A DNA stretch of 64,000 bases from Anastrepha obliqua (GCF_027943255.1 NC_072892.1:161512792-161576791); one strand, 5' to 3'; shown: positions 1 through 11,789, numbered from the stretch's first letter. Made by a program: numbers and translations. Notes: a model not told the origin generated them from the letters alone.

Positions 1-1860
1 TCAGACGATTCGGTTGAATAGTTTTGTTTTTTTTTGACAACACGAGGCCGAAAAAAGTAGTTTTGAGATAATTGAGTTTAATGATTTGAGAGTGGCCGCA
101 TGACGAATCTGACTCTATCTGCTAAAACGGCTATAGAATCGAAAATACTGGGAATATCCTTCCAAAAATTTGACAGTATACTCTTGAAAACCTATATCAT
201 AATTTCGACATGTCAAAAAAAAAAGGAATCAATTTGTTGAAAATGTTAGACAACCGGGACCCCTTAAATTGGTTTGGGTTTAGGCTACCCATCATTGATT
301 TTGATTGCGATCAACCCGGTGGATGGTCCCAGTTTGATCTTCTTTGTGTTTTCTCTACTCCCTGTTGCACTTCTCCTTCTGGGGCACAAAATGCATCTAG
401 GCCTGTACATGTAGAGGCCGTACCTCTTAGAATATAACAAGAATAACCAGTAATGGTCCAAATAATAATTCCCCTCAGGACCTAGAGCGACTTTTGAGGT
501 AATCCTGTGTGTGTGTGAAATCAAAATACGATATTCCATAGCGACAGTTTTACTACTTAATAGCCACACCTCGTGTTTAACGGAAATCACTTTATTTTCT
601 TACGCCCCAAAAACAACCAGTCATTTAATTCTTCACGCACTTTAGTCAAGTCATTAATTTATGCAAATGCTCAGTGACTTGGACTTTTCCGCCAACTCAT
701 ACAGCTCAAGGCCTGCGAGTAAATAAAATAAAACGCTTACCACCACCACTGCCACATATTTGGCATTTTGCTGATTGCATTGATTTCCGCAACTACGCTG
801 GCTAATGATGGGATGGTCACGCTAACAATGCGGTAACTTAGCGGTAAAAACCACGCACACACACATAAACACACGCGGATACAAGCTCATAAACAAACCT
901 GCATGCTTAGTTTGACAGAGGAGTGAAATGCACATGTATATGTATGTATGTATGCATGTGAGTATGTATGTATGTATGTACGTGTGCTTGTTGCTCCCAT
1001 CGATGCGGTGCATTGCTGCATTTGCAGGTAAACGTGCCACTTGCAACGCCCACGCACACAAATCATTGCGTGCCAGCCAGTAGGCTTGCACAGTTGGCAG
1101 TTGACAATATTTTCGCGCGAATTTTATGCACATGGAACACACCCACACGCACACCCAACAGGAGCTGGTTGGAAGGTAGACAGCACAGAATTTGTACATT
1201 TTTCTAGCGGCCATTTAACTGTCATCACTGAATAATTCTAGTTACAAATGCGCGTACACGTATTGTGTGTGTGTATATGTGTGCATATGTATGTATATGT
1301 TGCGTGTGTATGTTACTAAGTTTGAGTGCACTTATGTATTTGCATGTTTGCGCAAACACTCGACGTAGTCAACCAGTAACGCACGTGAGTATTCGCTCTG
1401 CTCCCATCAAGAGGCCAGTGCACTGCTGCCGCAGCGGCCACTGACGCAGTAGAAAGCTGCATGGAGAACATAAAAACACAGTTGTTGCAGTTACAGTACA
1501 GTAGGCATATACGTGTGTATGTATGTATGTACGAGCAACTAAATTATCGCATGACGAAGCGCCGACGTGTAACAAGCGCTGCACCAGCCAGTGTGGTGGG
1601 AATTGTATTGGGAGAAAAATCGTTACGAAGTTGCAGCAACAGCTGCTGCAATCCCTGTTTATTCCTCAGATTTAAGTGTGCAATTGTGTAGATTTGTATG
1701 CGTATGCGTCGCCTATCACACACACAAACACGCACTTACACAACATTCACTTGCATGTTTTCAAAGTGTTTTTCCAACTATTTCATGCATTTCTGTCACT
1801 GTCACTGTCGCCGGTGTGCAGCAAAGTTGCATCAACTTGAAGTTGCATTCGAATACAGGG
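1..1860. other. Non-coding flank, no gene recognised
   Basis: No frame here resembles a protein family I know. The stretch holds short TGTA/CATA-type microsatellites (about 938-982, 1264-1310 and 1515-1532) and CA-rich tracts. These create the short open frames on both strands. The base composition is like the rest of the window. It may be intergenic or intronic. Confidence 0.6.
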
Positions 1861-1869
1861 TATTACAAA

Positions 1870-2035
1870 TACAAGTTTCCTTTCGAATTATTGTTAAGAA
1901 TTCGATTGCGGCTACATTCTCTTGGAAGACACTACAGAGGTCCGGAAGCCTAAATTTGAGCTTGATGGGAGCTCCTCGCAGAATACTGTGCCATCAACTC
2001 TTCCACCCAACTATGAAACATCCGTAAACATGTTT
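1870..2035 (-). pseudogene. Decayed RNase H fragment of a non-LTR retrotransposon
   Basis: On the minus strand, 1919-1955 reads as FRLPDLCSVFQ, the signature that precedes the second catalytic acidic residue in RNase H domains of I/LOA/R1-type retrotransposons. Just upstream (2018-2032), in another frame, is FTDVS, matching the usual YTDGSK first catalytic Asp motif. A frameshift and an in-frame stop separate the two, so the piece is dead. In a working element this domain degrades the RNA of the RNA/DNA hybrid during reverse transcription. No ends are recognisable. The same domain recurs at 7.6, 9.5, 11.8, 16.9, 27.5 and 50.0 kb. Confidence 0.55.
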
Positions 2036-2039
2036 GCGA

Positions 2040-3335
2040 ACGGTTGTTCCTCCCTCGTTGTCGAGCATTTTTACCAAAATCGTCAGTCTATGTCAATGCC
2101 GGTAGCTCTCCGGTGTTTACGTTGTGACAGTTCTTCGCCGTTTCCGGCAGCATGCTGTTATTGTTTGAAATTTCATCAGGACGAAGGCAACTGAGGGAAT
2201 TAGCCGACTAGCCATTTCGGCGAGTTATCACTCTCGCTTAACCCGGAAACAGCCGCCCTTTATATCGGAAGCAGACGCTGACCAGAAAGCCATCACTATG
2301 AGTTCGTCGCGCCTAGATTTTTGCGTTATTTACCAAGCCCATGCATATACAGCCGCTCATTCAGAGTCAGACGCTGGCCCAATAGCCGCTCACTGGAAAG
2401 TCAGTTGCTGAGGGGATTTTGAAATTAAGTGCTTACACATTTCGGTTTTGGTCTGCGAATAGTATTTTATTCACCACCTACCTTGCACATTCCCCTATTC
2501 ACCACCTTGGGATGCGTCTGATGGGATATAGGTAACTCTGCACGGAGCGGCGCTCTTGGTACATTTAAAGGAGAGGATTGGTGTTTCTTCACCGTTCTTA
2601 TGGGCCCACAGATGGGCTCTGTAGTCTATATTTTGTATGTCGCTTCAAAGAAGCTTGAGGTGTAATGAAGTATAGTCATGATCCAGGGAATACCGTTACA
2701 GTTCCAAAACTATACTCAATCTCGACTCTTGGTCCACGTTCATGCAACCTTGGGCAATGTAAGTAACCTTTGTGAGAGATGGGAAAATCAACTCACATGG
2801 ATCCACAAGTCACGGCAGAAAGAGAGACAGCTTTAGCAGAGCCACTCCCATGTACTCGATTTAAAGGTCCACTAGAGCAGGCAGCTCCTATTCACTAGGA
2901 GCCTTCGAGCTAACCGCCCGCTTTGTGTAGACTCAATTTAATTCGTTCAGAGTGACTCGACACTTACAACAAATTTACAATGAAAATAAGAATAAAAATC
3001 TAGGATGAGACACTCCTTTTCATAACGACCATGACAAGCGTTTTAAGAACTATGATTTGATGCACCTGAAATGTCCTTTAATAAAAAAGATGCTTCGGTT
3101 GGACTGGTTGAAGGTTTTGCAAGAGCAAAAGATGAAATCACCACCATTTGAAAAACTTGATGGACGACCCAATTTACTATGGGACATCTACTATAGCTGC
3201 CATGTAAAAATTCAATATCGGTTCTGTTGGAAGAACGCACCCCGAAATACTTTAGTTCCTTCTTCTGGAACAGCGAGTCGCTGTCATACGTGTCAAAGAG
3301 AGATTATTCAACAATATCTCGCTCACTTATACTCA
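2040..3335. other. Unassigned sequence
   Basis: I see no convincing protein similarity, repeat or RNA gene here. Short open frames at 3043-3240 (minus) and 3057-3362 (plus) overlap each other antiparallel and resemble nothing I recognise. GC content is a little above the AT-rich arrays elsewhere, as is usual for old mobile-element DNA, so a decayed element is possible. Confidence 0.4.
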
Positions 3336-3339
3336 CGCC

Positions 3340-3760
3340 TGAACAGAAGAGAAGGACGATGAGACAAAACCATTTTTACAAGCGCCACCCCATCACGACA
3401 TAAAACTCGTGCTTGGCGACTTCAATGCCAAAGTGGCCAAGTAAGAGATTTCTGGTGCAAAAGATAGAAAATTAAGCCTGCTGGACGAAATATTCGTTAA
3501 TGGACAGAATCGGATCGATTTCGTCTTGGACTTAAACATGATAATTTGTAGCGTCAGCTTTTAGCGTAAAAAATCCGTCAAGTTGTACCTTGATTGGAAA
3601 TCGGAAGACCAATCGATCATGTTGCGGTAGAAGTGAGACACGTTTCTACGTTTCCAGTAATCGTGATGTATGTAAGTTTAGTGGATGCAACATAGACTTG
3701 AATCATTATTTTGTTGCAAAAAGATGCGCCCACACCTCCGCGCAGCAAAACTCTAATATC
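3340..3760 (+). pseudogene. APE-type endonuclease domain remnant of a non-LTR retrotransposon
   Basis: Frame 3415-3435 reads GDFNAKV, the metal/phosphate-binding motif of apurinic-like endonucleases that nick target DNA for target-primed reverse transcription. It is followed in order by RIDFVLDLNMIICS (3509-3552) and a degraded terminal block reading IDLNHYFVAKR (about 3693-3725), where the family has a D-S/L-H-Y box. The order and spacing fit the N-terminal endonuclease of an RT element. Stops and frame changes between the blocks make it a pseudogene. It lacks the RT domain: the downstream sequence is instead a SINE and a T-rich array, so the element is 3' truncated or rearranged. Confidence 0.6.
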
Positions 3761-3764
3761 ACAA

Positions 3765-4195
3765 AGAATGTTCATACTGAAAATCTAGAATCACAACACA
3801 GAGGCTAGAGATTCGCCACTCGGCTCTCGCTTCTGCTCTCAGAGGGCGCTGTAAGCAAGAGCAGTTGAGAAAGAGGAGGTCTCCCATGGTGTTGCAAAGA
3901 TCAAGTGAAAAAGAACTTGGTTTCAATTGATGTTTCCAACTAGCCCGATCATATAAAATATAAAAATAATACATATAAGACTCTTACATACTATCTCAAC
4001 TATCGATATGCAAAATCTTTGTGCTATAACCGGTCGTACTAAACGTGATCTTGTGAGAAATGAAAGCATAAGAGAAATGTGCGAAATACTCGGCTACTTA
4101 TAGCAGCCGCAAAAGAAGACGAGACGGCTCAGAATGACCGACGGGCGCTGGGCAAGATTGGTGATGACCAGTAAACCAAACACTACACTTTTTTG
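3765..4195. other. Unassigned sequence between endonuclease remnant and SINE
   Basis: No domain is recognised. The upstream edge may still belong to the decayed retrotransposon. Confidence 0.35.
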
Positions 4196-4196
4196 T

Positions 4197-4370
4197 TTAT
4201 GAAGAGCTTTTACATGGCACATATAAGATCAGAGGTTTTTCATTACCTACTACAAGAAAAAAACATCTTCTTTCATTTTGGTGTTTCATGCTCACATAGC
4301 AGGCTCCGGACCCATGTATTGCCATATAGAAGTCACGCAACAACCATTTCGCTAATAAGGCCGACTGACT
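4197..4370 (-). repeat. tRNA-like SINE, degraded copy (minus)
   Basis: Reading the minus strand, this piece follows the order of the SINE family best seen at 21,704-22,001. It has a GCC-rich 5' head (4,340-4,370), a block matching the B-box neighbourhood, and the body motif around CATGG and GAAAAGCTC near 4,197-4,220. Many substitutions make it one of the oldest copies. The 3' third is absent. Confidence 0.55.
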
Positions 4371-4566
4371 CCGTTTAGCAAGAGGAATAAAAGACTAGTG
4401 TGCTCTTCTAAAATTGGCCAAAAGTGCTTAAGCGGTGCCGATCAAGAAGAAGCTCAAGGAAATTGAACTTAGGTTAGAGTTTGACATACGATAAGATAGG
4501 TATTGATATTAGACAAGAAGATCCTTTCTTTACTTATTCAAATGCTATTTGATTTGAGTAAATTGT

Positions 4567-4866
4567 GGGCAGCCTACGTAGTCGAATGGGAGTATATAGG
4601 TTCGAAGTACATAGGTTCGAGTCTCTTTGTATGAAACATCAAAATAAAAATAAAAATTTTTCTAATAACGGTCGCCCCTCGACAGGCAATGGCAAATCTC
4701 GGAGTGTATTTCTGCCAAGAAAAGGCTCCTTATAAAAACCATTTACCGTTCGGAGTCGACATTAAACTGTAGGTACCCCCATCTGTGAAACAACATCACG
4801 ACAAGCACCACAAATAGGAGGAGGAGGTCGGACAAACACCTAAGAGAAGAGTACGCGCCAAATATT
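4567..4866 (+). repeat. tRNA-like SINE, near full-length copy (plus)
   Basis: The head carries GTAGTCGAATGGG (A-box-like) and TAGGTTCGAGTCTC (B-box-like, about 4,612-4,626). The conserved body follows: the CCCCTCGACAGGCAATGGC block, TATTTCTGCC, the TTCGGAGTCGAC block, and the CACAAATAGGAGGAGGAG block, ending in ACGCGCCAAAT. These blocks recur in the same order in the copies at 21.7, 35.3 and 49.3 kb. The pair of Pol III-type boxes identifies it as a tRNA-derived SINE rather than a gene. Confidence 0.75.
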
Positions 4867-4867
4867 T

Positions 4868-5700
4868 CTTCTTTTTTTATTTCATTTTGCTTTATTTAAT
4901 TTTTTTATTTATTTGTTTTTCTTCTATAGTTAAATCTCATTAAAATTTTTAAATTTTTAATTGAATTTTTTCACAAATTTTTCATGATATTGTTTTTAAT
5001 TTTTTTATTATTATTATTGTTTTTGTCTCTTTAAAATTTTTTATATTTTTAATTGAATTTTTTTCACATTTTTTTAATGATTTTTTTTTTAATTTTTTTT
5101 TGTATTTTTATTATTTCCTTCTTTTACTTTCTTATTTTTTTTAATAGTTAAATCTCTTTAAAATGTTTTACTTTTTAATTGCATTTTTTCACAATTTTTT
5201 TCATCATTTTTTGTTTTGTTTTTGTATTTTTATTATTTCTTTCTTTTTCTTTCTCATTTTTTTCTTTAGTTAAATCTCTTTAAAAATTTTGAATTTTTAA
5301 TTGAATTTTTTTCACAATTTTTTTCATGATTTTTTATTATTATTTTTTTATTTCTTTCTTTTTCTTTCTAATTGTTGTTTTCTTTAGTTAACTCTTTTTA
5401 AATCTTTTAATTGAAATTTTTTTCTCGATTTTTTCTTTGAAGATGTTTTTTCTTAATTTTTGTATTTACATTTTTATTATTTATTTCTTTTTCTCTCTTA
5501 TTTTTTTTTTGTTTTAGTTAGAGGTTTTTAAATTTTTTAAAATTTTTAATTGAATTTTTTTTTTCGTTTTTTTCATGGTTTTGTTTGTAAATTTTTTTAT
5601 TTGTATTTTTTTTATTTGTGGTTTTATTATTTCTTTCTTTTCCTTCTTCATTTATTTATCATTTTTTCTTTTTCATTTATTTTATATTTTCTTGCAAAAC
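4868..5700. repeat. T-rich degenerate tandem array, period about 120 bp
   Basis: A unit containing TTAGTTAAATCTCTTTAAAA, then TTTTTAATTGAATTTTTT, then CACAATTTTTTTCATGATTT recurs near 4,927, 5,025 (partial), 5,146, 5,268, 5,385 and 5,514. That gives a period close to 120 bp. The plus strand is overwhelmingly T, so the open frames seen here (5,575-5,812) are compositional artefacts. Confidence 0.7.
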
Positions 5701-6835
5701 AATTTTGCGTTTGAACTACCCTTTACGGGCTTTTTTGTCTCGCTATCGCGGGGTTGACTGTCACGCAAGCGGCGAGGCTTCAACTCACTTGCATGCGCCT
5801 ATGAATAAATAAGCGCATAAATACATGTGGATGCGTGTCATTGACATCGAAATACAAAGTACATAATTGCATTTAATACATTTTACTAAATTTAAGGCGA
5901 GACGCTATCGAAACCAAAGAAATATCGCTTTAAGAAATTTTCTTCTATGCTGAGCATTTCAAATTTTTCCCATGCATTTGCAATTTTCCTACATTTCTTA
6001 TTATTCACCTTTTTTTTCTTGCACAACTAATTTCTCCAACTTTTGCATAAAATCGGTCTGCCATTGTGGCTAATCAGCGCTCTACGCTTTCATAATCGCT
6101 TCGTGGTGGTAACTGCGAATGGAGATGCAAAGTTATTTGTGTTGCAGGCAAATATGTATGTAGGCCTGTGTGCAAGTGTGTTGCAAATGTGGTTTTTTCC
6201 TAAATTACATTTATTTATTATTTATTTTGCTTTGTGTTGCATGCTTTCAAACAGCTGTTGCTAATCTGCACTGATTTGCTGTTGTAGTTGCCGCTTTTGT
6301 GCCGCGCTCGTATTTTAACGCTAATAAATGTGGGCTGACTTTGCCTCAGCGCCTGCTTGGGTTCATAAATTGCAACGCCACATACAAAGAGAAAATCATG
6401 TAGCAAAATTGTAGCAAGAAAGCGCAAACAGTACGTGTACAATAACAACAATGACCACAGCCGCAATTGCTAGTTAGATGTATTATGCGAAATGGAAATT
6501 CATTAACTTATGCCAAGTGGCTGCAATTGCAACACGCGGTAGGTATGTAAGGCTTGTAAGTATGAGTAATTGTGAAATGAATGCAGTTACGAAGCAAAGG
6601 TGCCTTAGTGGAAAGAGAGCAAGATATGGGCCCGAAGTGAAATAGTTGTGCTCGTTACTCGCTTCCAGGGCTTTTGCTTCGACTGAATGGATTTCAGGAA
6701 TATGCAGAGTCTGGAATTTATAATCTTAAGCAGCTCATCTTCCACTCACATTATTCTAATATTTTCCAACCAGGGTTCAGTCAGTTAAGCACAAAGAGAT
6801 AGCCATGCAATTTTTCTAAATATTACATTTTAATT
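5700..6835. other. Non-coding DNA, no gene recognised
   Basis: The sequence looks single-copy, with ordinary fly intergenic or intronic texture (short TGTA runs, ATTTGCATA-type words). No protein family, RNA gene or repeat family shared with the rest of the window was seen. Confidence 0.5.
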
Positions 6836-6839
6836 TATT

Positions 6840-7300
6840 TCATCATCATCCTAGATTCCAAGAGTTCTATTGTGGAACATAGGGCCACAATGAATTTCTT
6901 CCATTTGGGTCTATTTTGCGCCAATCTCTTAACTTCATTTCAGATAAGCTGCATGACGCGGGTTTCTGGCTCCAGCAGTCTTTTCCAGGTATTCACTGGT
7001 CTTCCATGTCTTCGGCTTCCTTGAGGGTTCCAGCCACTGGCGGTCTTTTTAAGTCACCACTTCCTTTGCGTAAAACTCAGCCCGTCCAGCTCCATTTTCT
7101 CTTTCGGATCTTTAAAAGTATTAGATTCTGCTGGATTCTGGCCCACAAGTCAGCTTTTGAGGTAATATTTGGGCAGAATTTCTTGACAATTTTTCGAAGG
7201 CATCTGTTTACTAGAACTTGTAATAGGCTTGTGTCAGCTGGCGTCGCATTTCACGTTTCACAACCATAAAGTAAGGTCGACTTTACATTGGAGTTAAAAA
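6840..7300 (-). pseudogene. C-terminal region of a non-LTR reverse transcriptase, dead
   Basis: The minus strand from about 7,300 downward reads NSNVKSTLLYGCET, then LVNRCLRKIVKKFCPN, then RKRKWSWTG. This is the post-catalytic LLYGCETW / NRCLR / RKW-W-GH succession typical of APE-RT retrotransposons lacking RNase H. A TGA replaces Trp after GCET, another stop follows WTG, and further stops and a frameshift come later. The 3' end on this strand runs into a GATGATGATG tail (about 6,840-6,850). The piece at 35.5 kb also ends in such a tail, so both probably belong to one family. Confidence 0.7.
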
Positions 7301-7559
7301 TTTTGAGTATATTTGAGAATACACGCTCAGAGCTACAGATTTTAATTGTCAATGTGTCCACTGATACATATCTAAAAAGCAAATGAGCATCAGGCAAGTA
7401 CGATGATCGGACTACAACTTTAAAGCTCGTTTCCTCGATTTTTGATTTCTATGATTTCCTCAATTCGCGGGCGTAATTTGAAAACACAAAATAAAAACTA
7501 AAGAACTATAAGAAAACCTCGCTCACAAATAGGTCGAAACTTGCGGATGGTAAAACCAG

Positions 7560-8165
7560 TGGGTTGTCTTTGGGCCGAACTTTAAAAGATCTATACGGTT
7601 AAGACATAAGCTGTTATCCCACAGTCTCCCAAGCGGAGATCCGTGGAATAGAAATTTGTAGCAGGGTATGCCTTCGAAGAATACTTTACTATACCACTAC
7701 CCTGGGAGCAAAGAACACCGTTTTTGGGGAACAGGATATGAAAATTATGAAAGCTATAAGCAGGCGGACTGCCTTAGTAAACCCAGTCATTACTTGAAAA
7801 CTCCATTGGCCATTTTGTGAGCCCACCAAAGCCGGCGTAAGGGAAATTATCAAAGACTGTGAAAACAGGGAACTCACGAAACACTGGATGTAGAGTTCAG
7901 GACAAAGGCAGGGGAGACAGTTTATCCTTCCCTTCAAAAAAGCCTCGACAAGGCACCTAAATCTGGTTAGAGAGAACTAACGAACTCTAACTGAATTCTA
8001 TAGGGAGCCTTTGTAGCCTTCGTTATTATTTCAGAAAATTAAAATTGGTAGAAAAAAGCAGCTCCAGTTTTTGCGAACTGGATGATGAAATGCTAGAGCA
8101 CAACCCCTGCCGAAATGATGGGCAAATTCTTTCATGCGCAGAGGTGGGTCCTTCAAATTTACCTT
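7560..8165 (+). pseudogene. RNase H to C-terminus of a retrotransposon, dead
   Basis: Near 7,610-7,680 the plus strand reads TVSQAEIRGIEICSRV, matching the VFQAEI-AI block of retroelement RNase H. Further on (about 7,800-7,890) comes FCEPTKAGVREII, equivalent to the PEPF-G region after the domain. Then LNLVRENLRTLT appears near 7,945-7,985, and finally FCELDDEMLEHNPC (about 8,070-8,110), equivalent to the C-terminal Cys/His block CRFC-EEE-EH. Frames change and stops intervene. The 5' part is missing. Confidence 0.5.
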
Positions 8166-8229
8166 TCTAATGTTCTGATCCAAGATTTTCACAATCCCTT
8201 ACAGAAAGAAGGATGAAGTTATTTGCTCT

Positions 8230-8395
8230 GGTTTCACGCCTCCGGCAAAAATACTAACTTAATTTTTGTCCACTTGATGGGTATGTAACCCAGCAGTAGA
8301 GACGCTCTATATAGCTTAGACTACCATAAACCGGGGCTATATGTTTGGTTCCCCGCTTGAGTAGACAGATGTAGACTCCATTAGAACCTGGTCGA
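8230..8395 (-). pseudogene. N-terminal reverse transcriptase fragment
   Basis: The minus strand reads GSNGVYICLLKRG followed, after a frame change, by LLGYIPIKWTKIKLVFLPEA (8,233-8,304). The family consensus in this part of jockey/I-type RTs is GPDGI-P-LL followed by GYIP-W--VKVVFIPKPG. It lies in the opposite orientation to the RNase H piece next to it, so the two are separate insertions or a rearrangement. Confidence 0.65.
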
Positions 8396-8399
8396 AGTT

Positions 8400-9210
8400 T
8401 TAAACTTCCTTAAAAAACTCCCTTAACGTAAGATGTGATGAGACCCGTGCCTATTGAAGGGATTTGGCAGCCGGAGGATTAATAAGGATGTCTTCTAACG
8501 GAGCCCTCATGTTACCAGGCCGCCTCAGGTTCTAGTAGAGGCCTTGCCATGATATGGGGCGCTATCATGGTCGACCGGTTATTTCCCCGATATGCTCGTT
8601 GGTCACCGCACAAGGCTCGACTGCGGAGCAGGTGAACGTAAGAAACAGAAAAAAATGAACAACCGTCAGCAAACAGACAGACAATCAGACCTACAAAACG
8701 ACTGGCATATATATTATATAAAATGAATGGACAAGTCGACGGACTTAATGGCAAAACGGATGGAAAAATATACCAAACTGACCGACACTAGCAAACTGAG
8801 GAAGTTGTAAACTATCTCAGAGGATGAGTTCTTGGGCTCTCGTCAAGAGACAGTTGGTGGCAAAGCTATGGGCCTCAGCATGCCATCAAATCTAAAACAA
8901 ACTTCCACATCCTCTGATGCCAAGAGGCAAAATCGTCAAAATGAAAAAAAAAGGTACACCCAGGTATAAACTTTACAAGAGGCCTCTCGCTATTCTCGGC
9001 AGACATATATTCTCAGGAGAGATATTAACTCAGCCGGGTCGAGTGAAGCCTACTAGGCAGCCCGGGAAATACGTTTCGAGCAAAAGATTTCTTCCGTTTT
9101 CCATTTCTTCCTGATTTTAAAGATCCCATACAGTTGTTTACAGTCCATATAATATTTGCATGAGAAGGAAAACTTTTCTGGGACTTCCAAAAGCAGGCGC
9201 TCTCATAACT
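8400..9210. other. Unassigned sequence
   Basis: No family is recognised. Open frames at 8,512-8,754 (minus) and 8,917-9,114 (plus) show no motif I know. A short plus-strand reading GLAMIWGAIM near 8,540-8,570 is reminiscent of the MVWGA block of Tc1/mariner transposases, but it is too short to call. Confidence 0.35.
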
Positions 9211-9214
9211 CCGG

Positions 9215-9345
9215 CGTACAGTGGGTTTTACGTTACCGGAGGAACCCGGATTTACTATATATCCGGCCAAGGACTGTCACTCCAGCAGCACTCCCCGTAA
9301 ATGTGTGGGGAATGATTGTGCTGCTGCAACAACAACAACAACATA
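9215..9345 (+). repeat. 3' end of a (CAA)n-tailed dispersed element
   Basis: The block GGACTGTCACTCCAGCAGCA is followed by TTGTGCTGCTGCAAC and then a run of CAA repeats (9,326-9,343). A recognisably related block sits at 44,120-44,255 and also ends in AACAACAACAAC. The shared unique part plus short trinucleotide tail is typical of a LINE or SINE 3' terminus. The element's coding part is not identifiable here. Confidence 0.55.
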
Positions 9346-9529
9346 CTTCCGCCTCATTCCCACGAACCTAATTCATGTGGGCACTCAGCATTCATAAACT
9401 TTGAAGGAAGCTTAAACTTAAGTGCGTTTAGGAGCTTTGAATATGATTGGCTTTGTTGTAAACAACCGCAAAAGTGCAGCGACTGCCGAAGATGTTCTTA
9501 AGGGGAGACCTAAACAAAAAGCTTTTCAT

Positions 9530-9680
9530 CTGGTAATAGTACAGAAGCACTTCAGTTTAACAGGCCACCAGTTAGCGAACGAAGCTGCAAGAAATAGCAA
9601 TTCTGTAGCATTTTCGTCGGCCACCATAAAGCTAGCCATAAACGCATCTTTCACAATAATCCGAGTGATATAGCGAAATT
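9530..9680 (+). pseudogene. Possible RNase H tail fragment
   Basis: The plus strand reads HFSLTGHQLANEAARNSN (about 9,550-9,603). This resembles the H-G--GNE-AD-AA block that carries the last catalytic residues of retroelement RNase H, although the Asp of the usual AD pair is Asn here. The open frame runs 9,422-9,673. It lies about 190 bp after the (CAA)n tail and could be a separate fragment. A chance match cannot be excluded. Confidence 0.35.
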
Positions 9681-10590
9681 GATGATCTGGCGATTACTTA
9701 GATTCGTCGACTCCACACGTTGGCTCAAATGAGAGGAAGAACTGGATCCGTGTTTTATCGAATTAGGTACAATGACGAATCTAGCCGACCACTTTAATTT
9801 AAGCTACCCATTTCGTAAAAACCACTGCCTCAACGCAAAAATATTAGCAAATTCATAAAAGAAATATTAAAAATCAGAAGTAATAAAATCAAACCATATC
9901 CAAACCATAAACACAAATTCCAAACCCTTTTCGAGTTACTTCTGCCTTTGCTCATCATTTGAAATAAAAAATAATTATTTCATATTCTATCCCGTTTCGA
10001 AGATCAAATATATATTACGCGAGTTATTGTTGAATGCTAATAAATTATGGCTTACTCATTGCCTTTTGACATGACCTTCATTAAATTTGGCGAAAATAAG
10101 CAATCAACGGAATTTCAGGTACATACTAAAGTCTCGCTCACAAACATTTTTATTAAGTGCCATAAATACACGTTTAGTATTTCTGCGAAGGCCAGGCATT
10201 CTTTATGACTTCGCATTCCGTTTGCGGATAGTAAAAATTTGCTGTGAAAAAATATAAAAACATCTATGCAATACAAAAACAAAAATGTGGGTAAAAGACT
10301 TGCGGAGCACTCAAAATTATGTCATATTAATGCGGATTGTTATGACTGTAGCAACGCTTATGAATCGCTTTGGATTTGACATAAACTAGAAAAATTGCGC
10401 ATAAAAAGGCAGTCGCGATATTTGTATTTGAATCCAGAGGCAGATATTTATCCCAGCAGGGAAAATGTGAAGTAGTTAAAAAAAAAATCTTTTTTCTAGC
10501 TTTCCATTTCAGAACTAAGAGGGAAATTTTGAAACACAGGTGACGACTTGAAAAGGACGCCTAACAACGAGTATAATTATTTATTTATTT
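9680..10590. other. Non-coding DNA
   Basis: No protein or repeat family is recognised. The sequence is AT-rich with single-copy texture. Confidence 0.45.
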
Positions 10591-10591
10591 A

Positions 10592-11460
10592 CAGGGTCCG
10601 GCACTCGAAGTGTAACTACTTAAAAAGGCCATAAATTTAGTTTGGAAAATTACTTTTATTCAATTCAAAGTAAAAAATGTGTGAAAATAATACGAAATTA
10701 AGCGTCGATATACTTTTGCTCGATACGACCACTTTTTGTCTTAACTATGGCCTTGAGGAAGTCCGGAAATGAATTGCAAGCTGTCCGAATGTGACTTGCC
10801 CACTCGACTATTTTAGCCCACTCGCGCACAATGGCTTTTTTCAGCGCCTCGAGACTGGTAAATCTTTTAGTTCGGACCTTGCTCTCCGTAAAGGACCATA
10901 AAGAGAATAATCCATCGTATTCGCGTCTGGTGAATTTGAGAGCCATTGTGTGGACCTTATGAAGTTCGAAACGTTGTTTTTTAGCCATTCTTGGTTCACT
11001 CGAGCTTTGTGAGGCGGTGCCGAGTCCTGTTGAAACGTCCATGGTTTGCTCACGGCTTCAAAGTAACCTCCAGAATACTTTTCCGATAATATTTTGGGAT
11101 TTACCAGGCTCGATGAAAACGATTGGAGAGCACCCATCTGCGGTTACAGTGGCCCAAACCATTAACTGTGGCGGGTGCTGCCTCCTTGTGGCGAATCGAT
11201 GACTCAAATTCTCGTATGAAAGGTCGGTCAAATAAACCCTATCGTTTTGGAAGTTTACGAGTTACTTAATTTGAAAAATTTTCTTATCAGAAAACACAGT
11301 TTTCGGAAATTGGCCGCTTACGGCCAAGCGAAGCAACTCCTTCTCTCTCTCTCTCAAGTCTGGCTTATTGCTGCTTTAATGTGAGCTCATGCGCGGTTTG
11401 GATCTTGTAAGGCTTGACTTTGAGATCATTTTTCAAAAGAGTTTTGAAGAGTATTGAGTT
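10592..11460 (-). mobile_element. maT-like (D,D37D) Tc1/mariner transposon, dead
   Basis: The minus strand holds a transposase in pieces. In order there is a degraded N-terminal region (about 11,350-11,450), VFSDKKIFQIK followed by a stop (first catalytic Asp), then FQNDRVYLTDLSYENLSHRF, QLMVWATVTADG, WTFQQDSAPPHKARV (second Asp) and SNSPDANTMDYSLY (third Asp). Thirty-seven residues separate the second and third Asp, the signature of the maT/D,D37D lineage. At least two frameshifts (near 11,100 and 10,900) and two stops inactivate it. The 3' side ends with CAGGGTCCGGCACTCGAAGT from 10,592, directly after a TA dinucleotide, a plausible terminal repeat. I could not find the matching end near 11.45-11.7 kb, so that boundary is approximate. 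Confidence 0.75.
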
Positions 11461-11789
11461 CAATCCGAGTACTCACAACGGCTACATTTCTTGCATACAG
11501 AGTGCTCTGGATGGTGTGTTAATATAGAGACAATTCACAATGCCTTGAATAATATCAAAGATAAAGACAAAACAGATATCCGAGTCTGCAGGTATTTCAA
11601 TTTGGTAAGCAGGCACCAATAGTATGAGGGTGTGGGATCATGAAAACGAAGAGAACACAGAGCAAAGCCGTTCCATTCGAATTAGGTAACAGGCACGATA
11701 AGGCGTCCAGATGAAGGATGCACATTTAAAAGTATAAGTACTTGTAAACTCTTTATTGTCAAAAATGAATTGTTTGGAGTATATTCTCA

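Noticed and set aside
1010..1035. Recursive splice site at TTTGCAG|GTAAAC
   Set aside because: The upstream pyrimidine tract is short and interrupted, the donor half is GTAAAC rather than GTAAGT, and nothing else supports splicing.
822..1214. 130-codon minus-strand frame
   Set aside because: It is driven by TGTA/CACA microsatellites (Tyr-Ile-His-Thr runs) and overlaps two equally long frames on the other strand.
5575..5812. Phe/Leu-rich membrane protein frames
   Set aside because: They lie in a T-rich tandem array. Composition alone gives TTT/TTA codons.
11330..11365. GA/CT microsatellite as a GAGA-factor site cluster
   Set aside because: The CTCTCT run lies inside the decayed D,D37D transposase, so it is local slippage and no promoter context is present.
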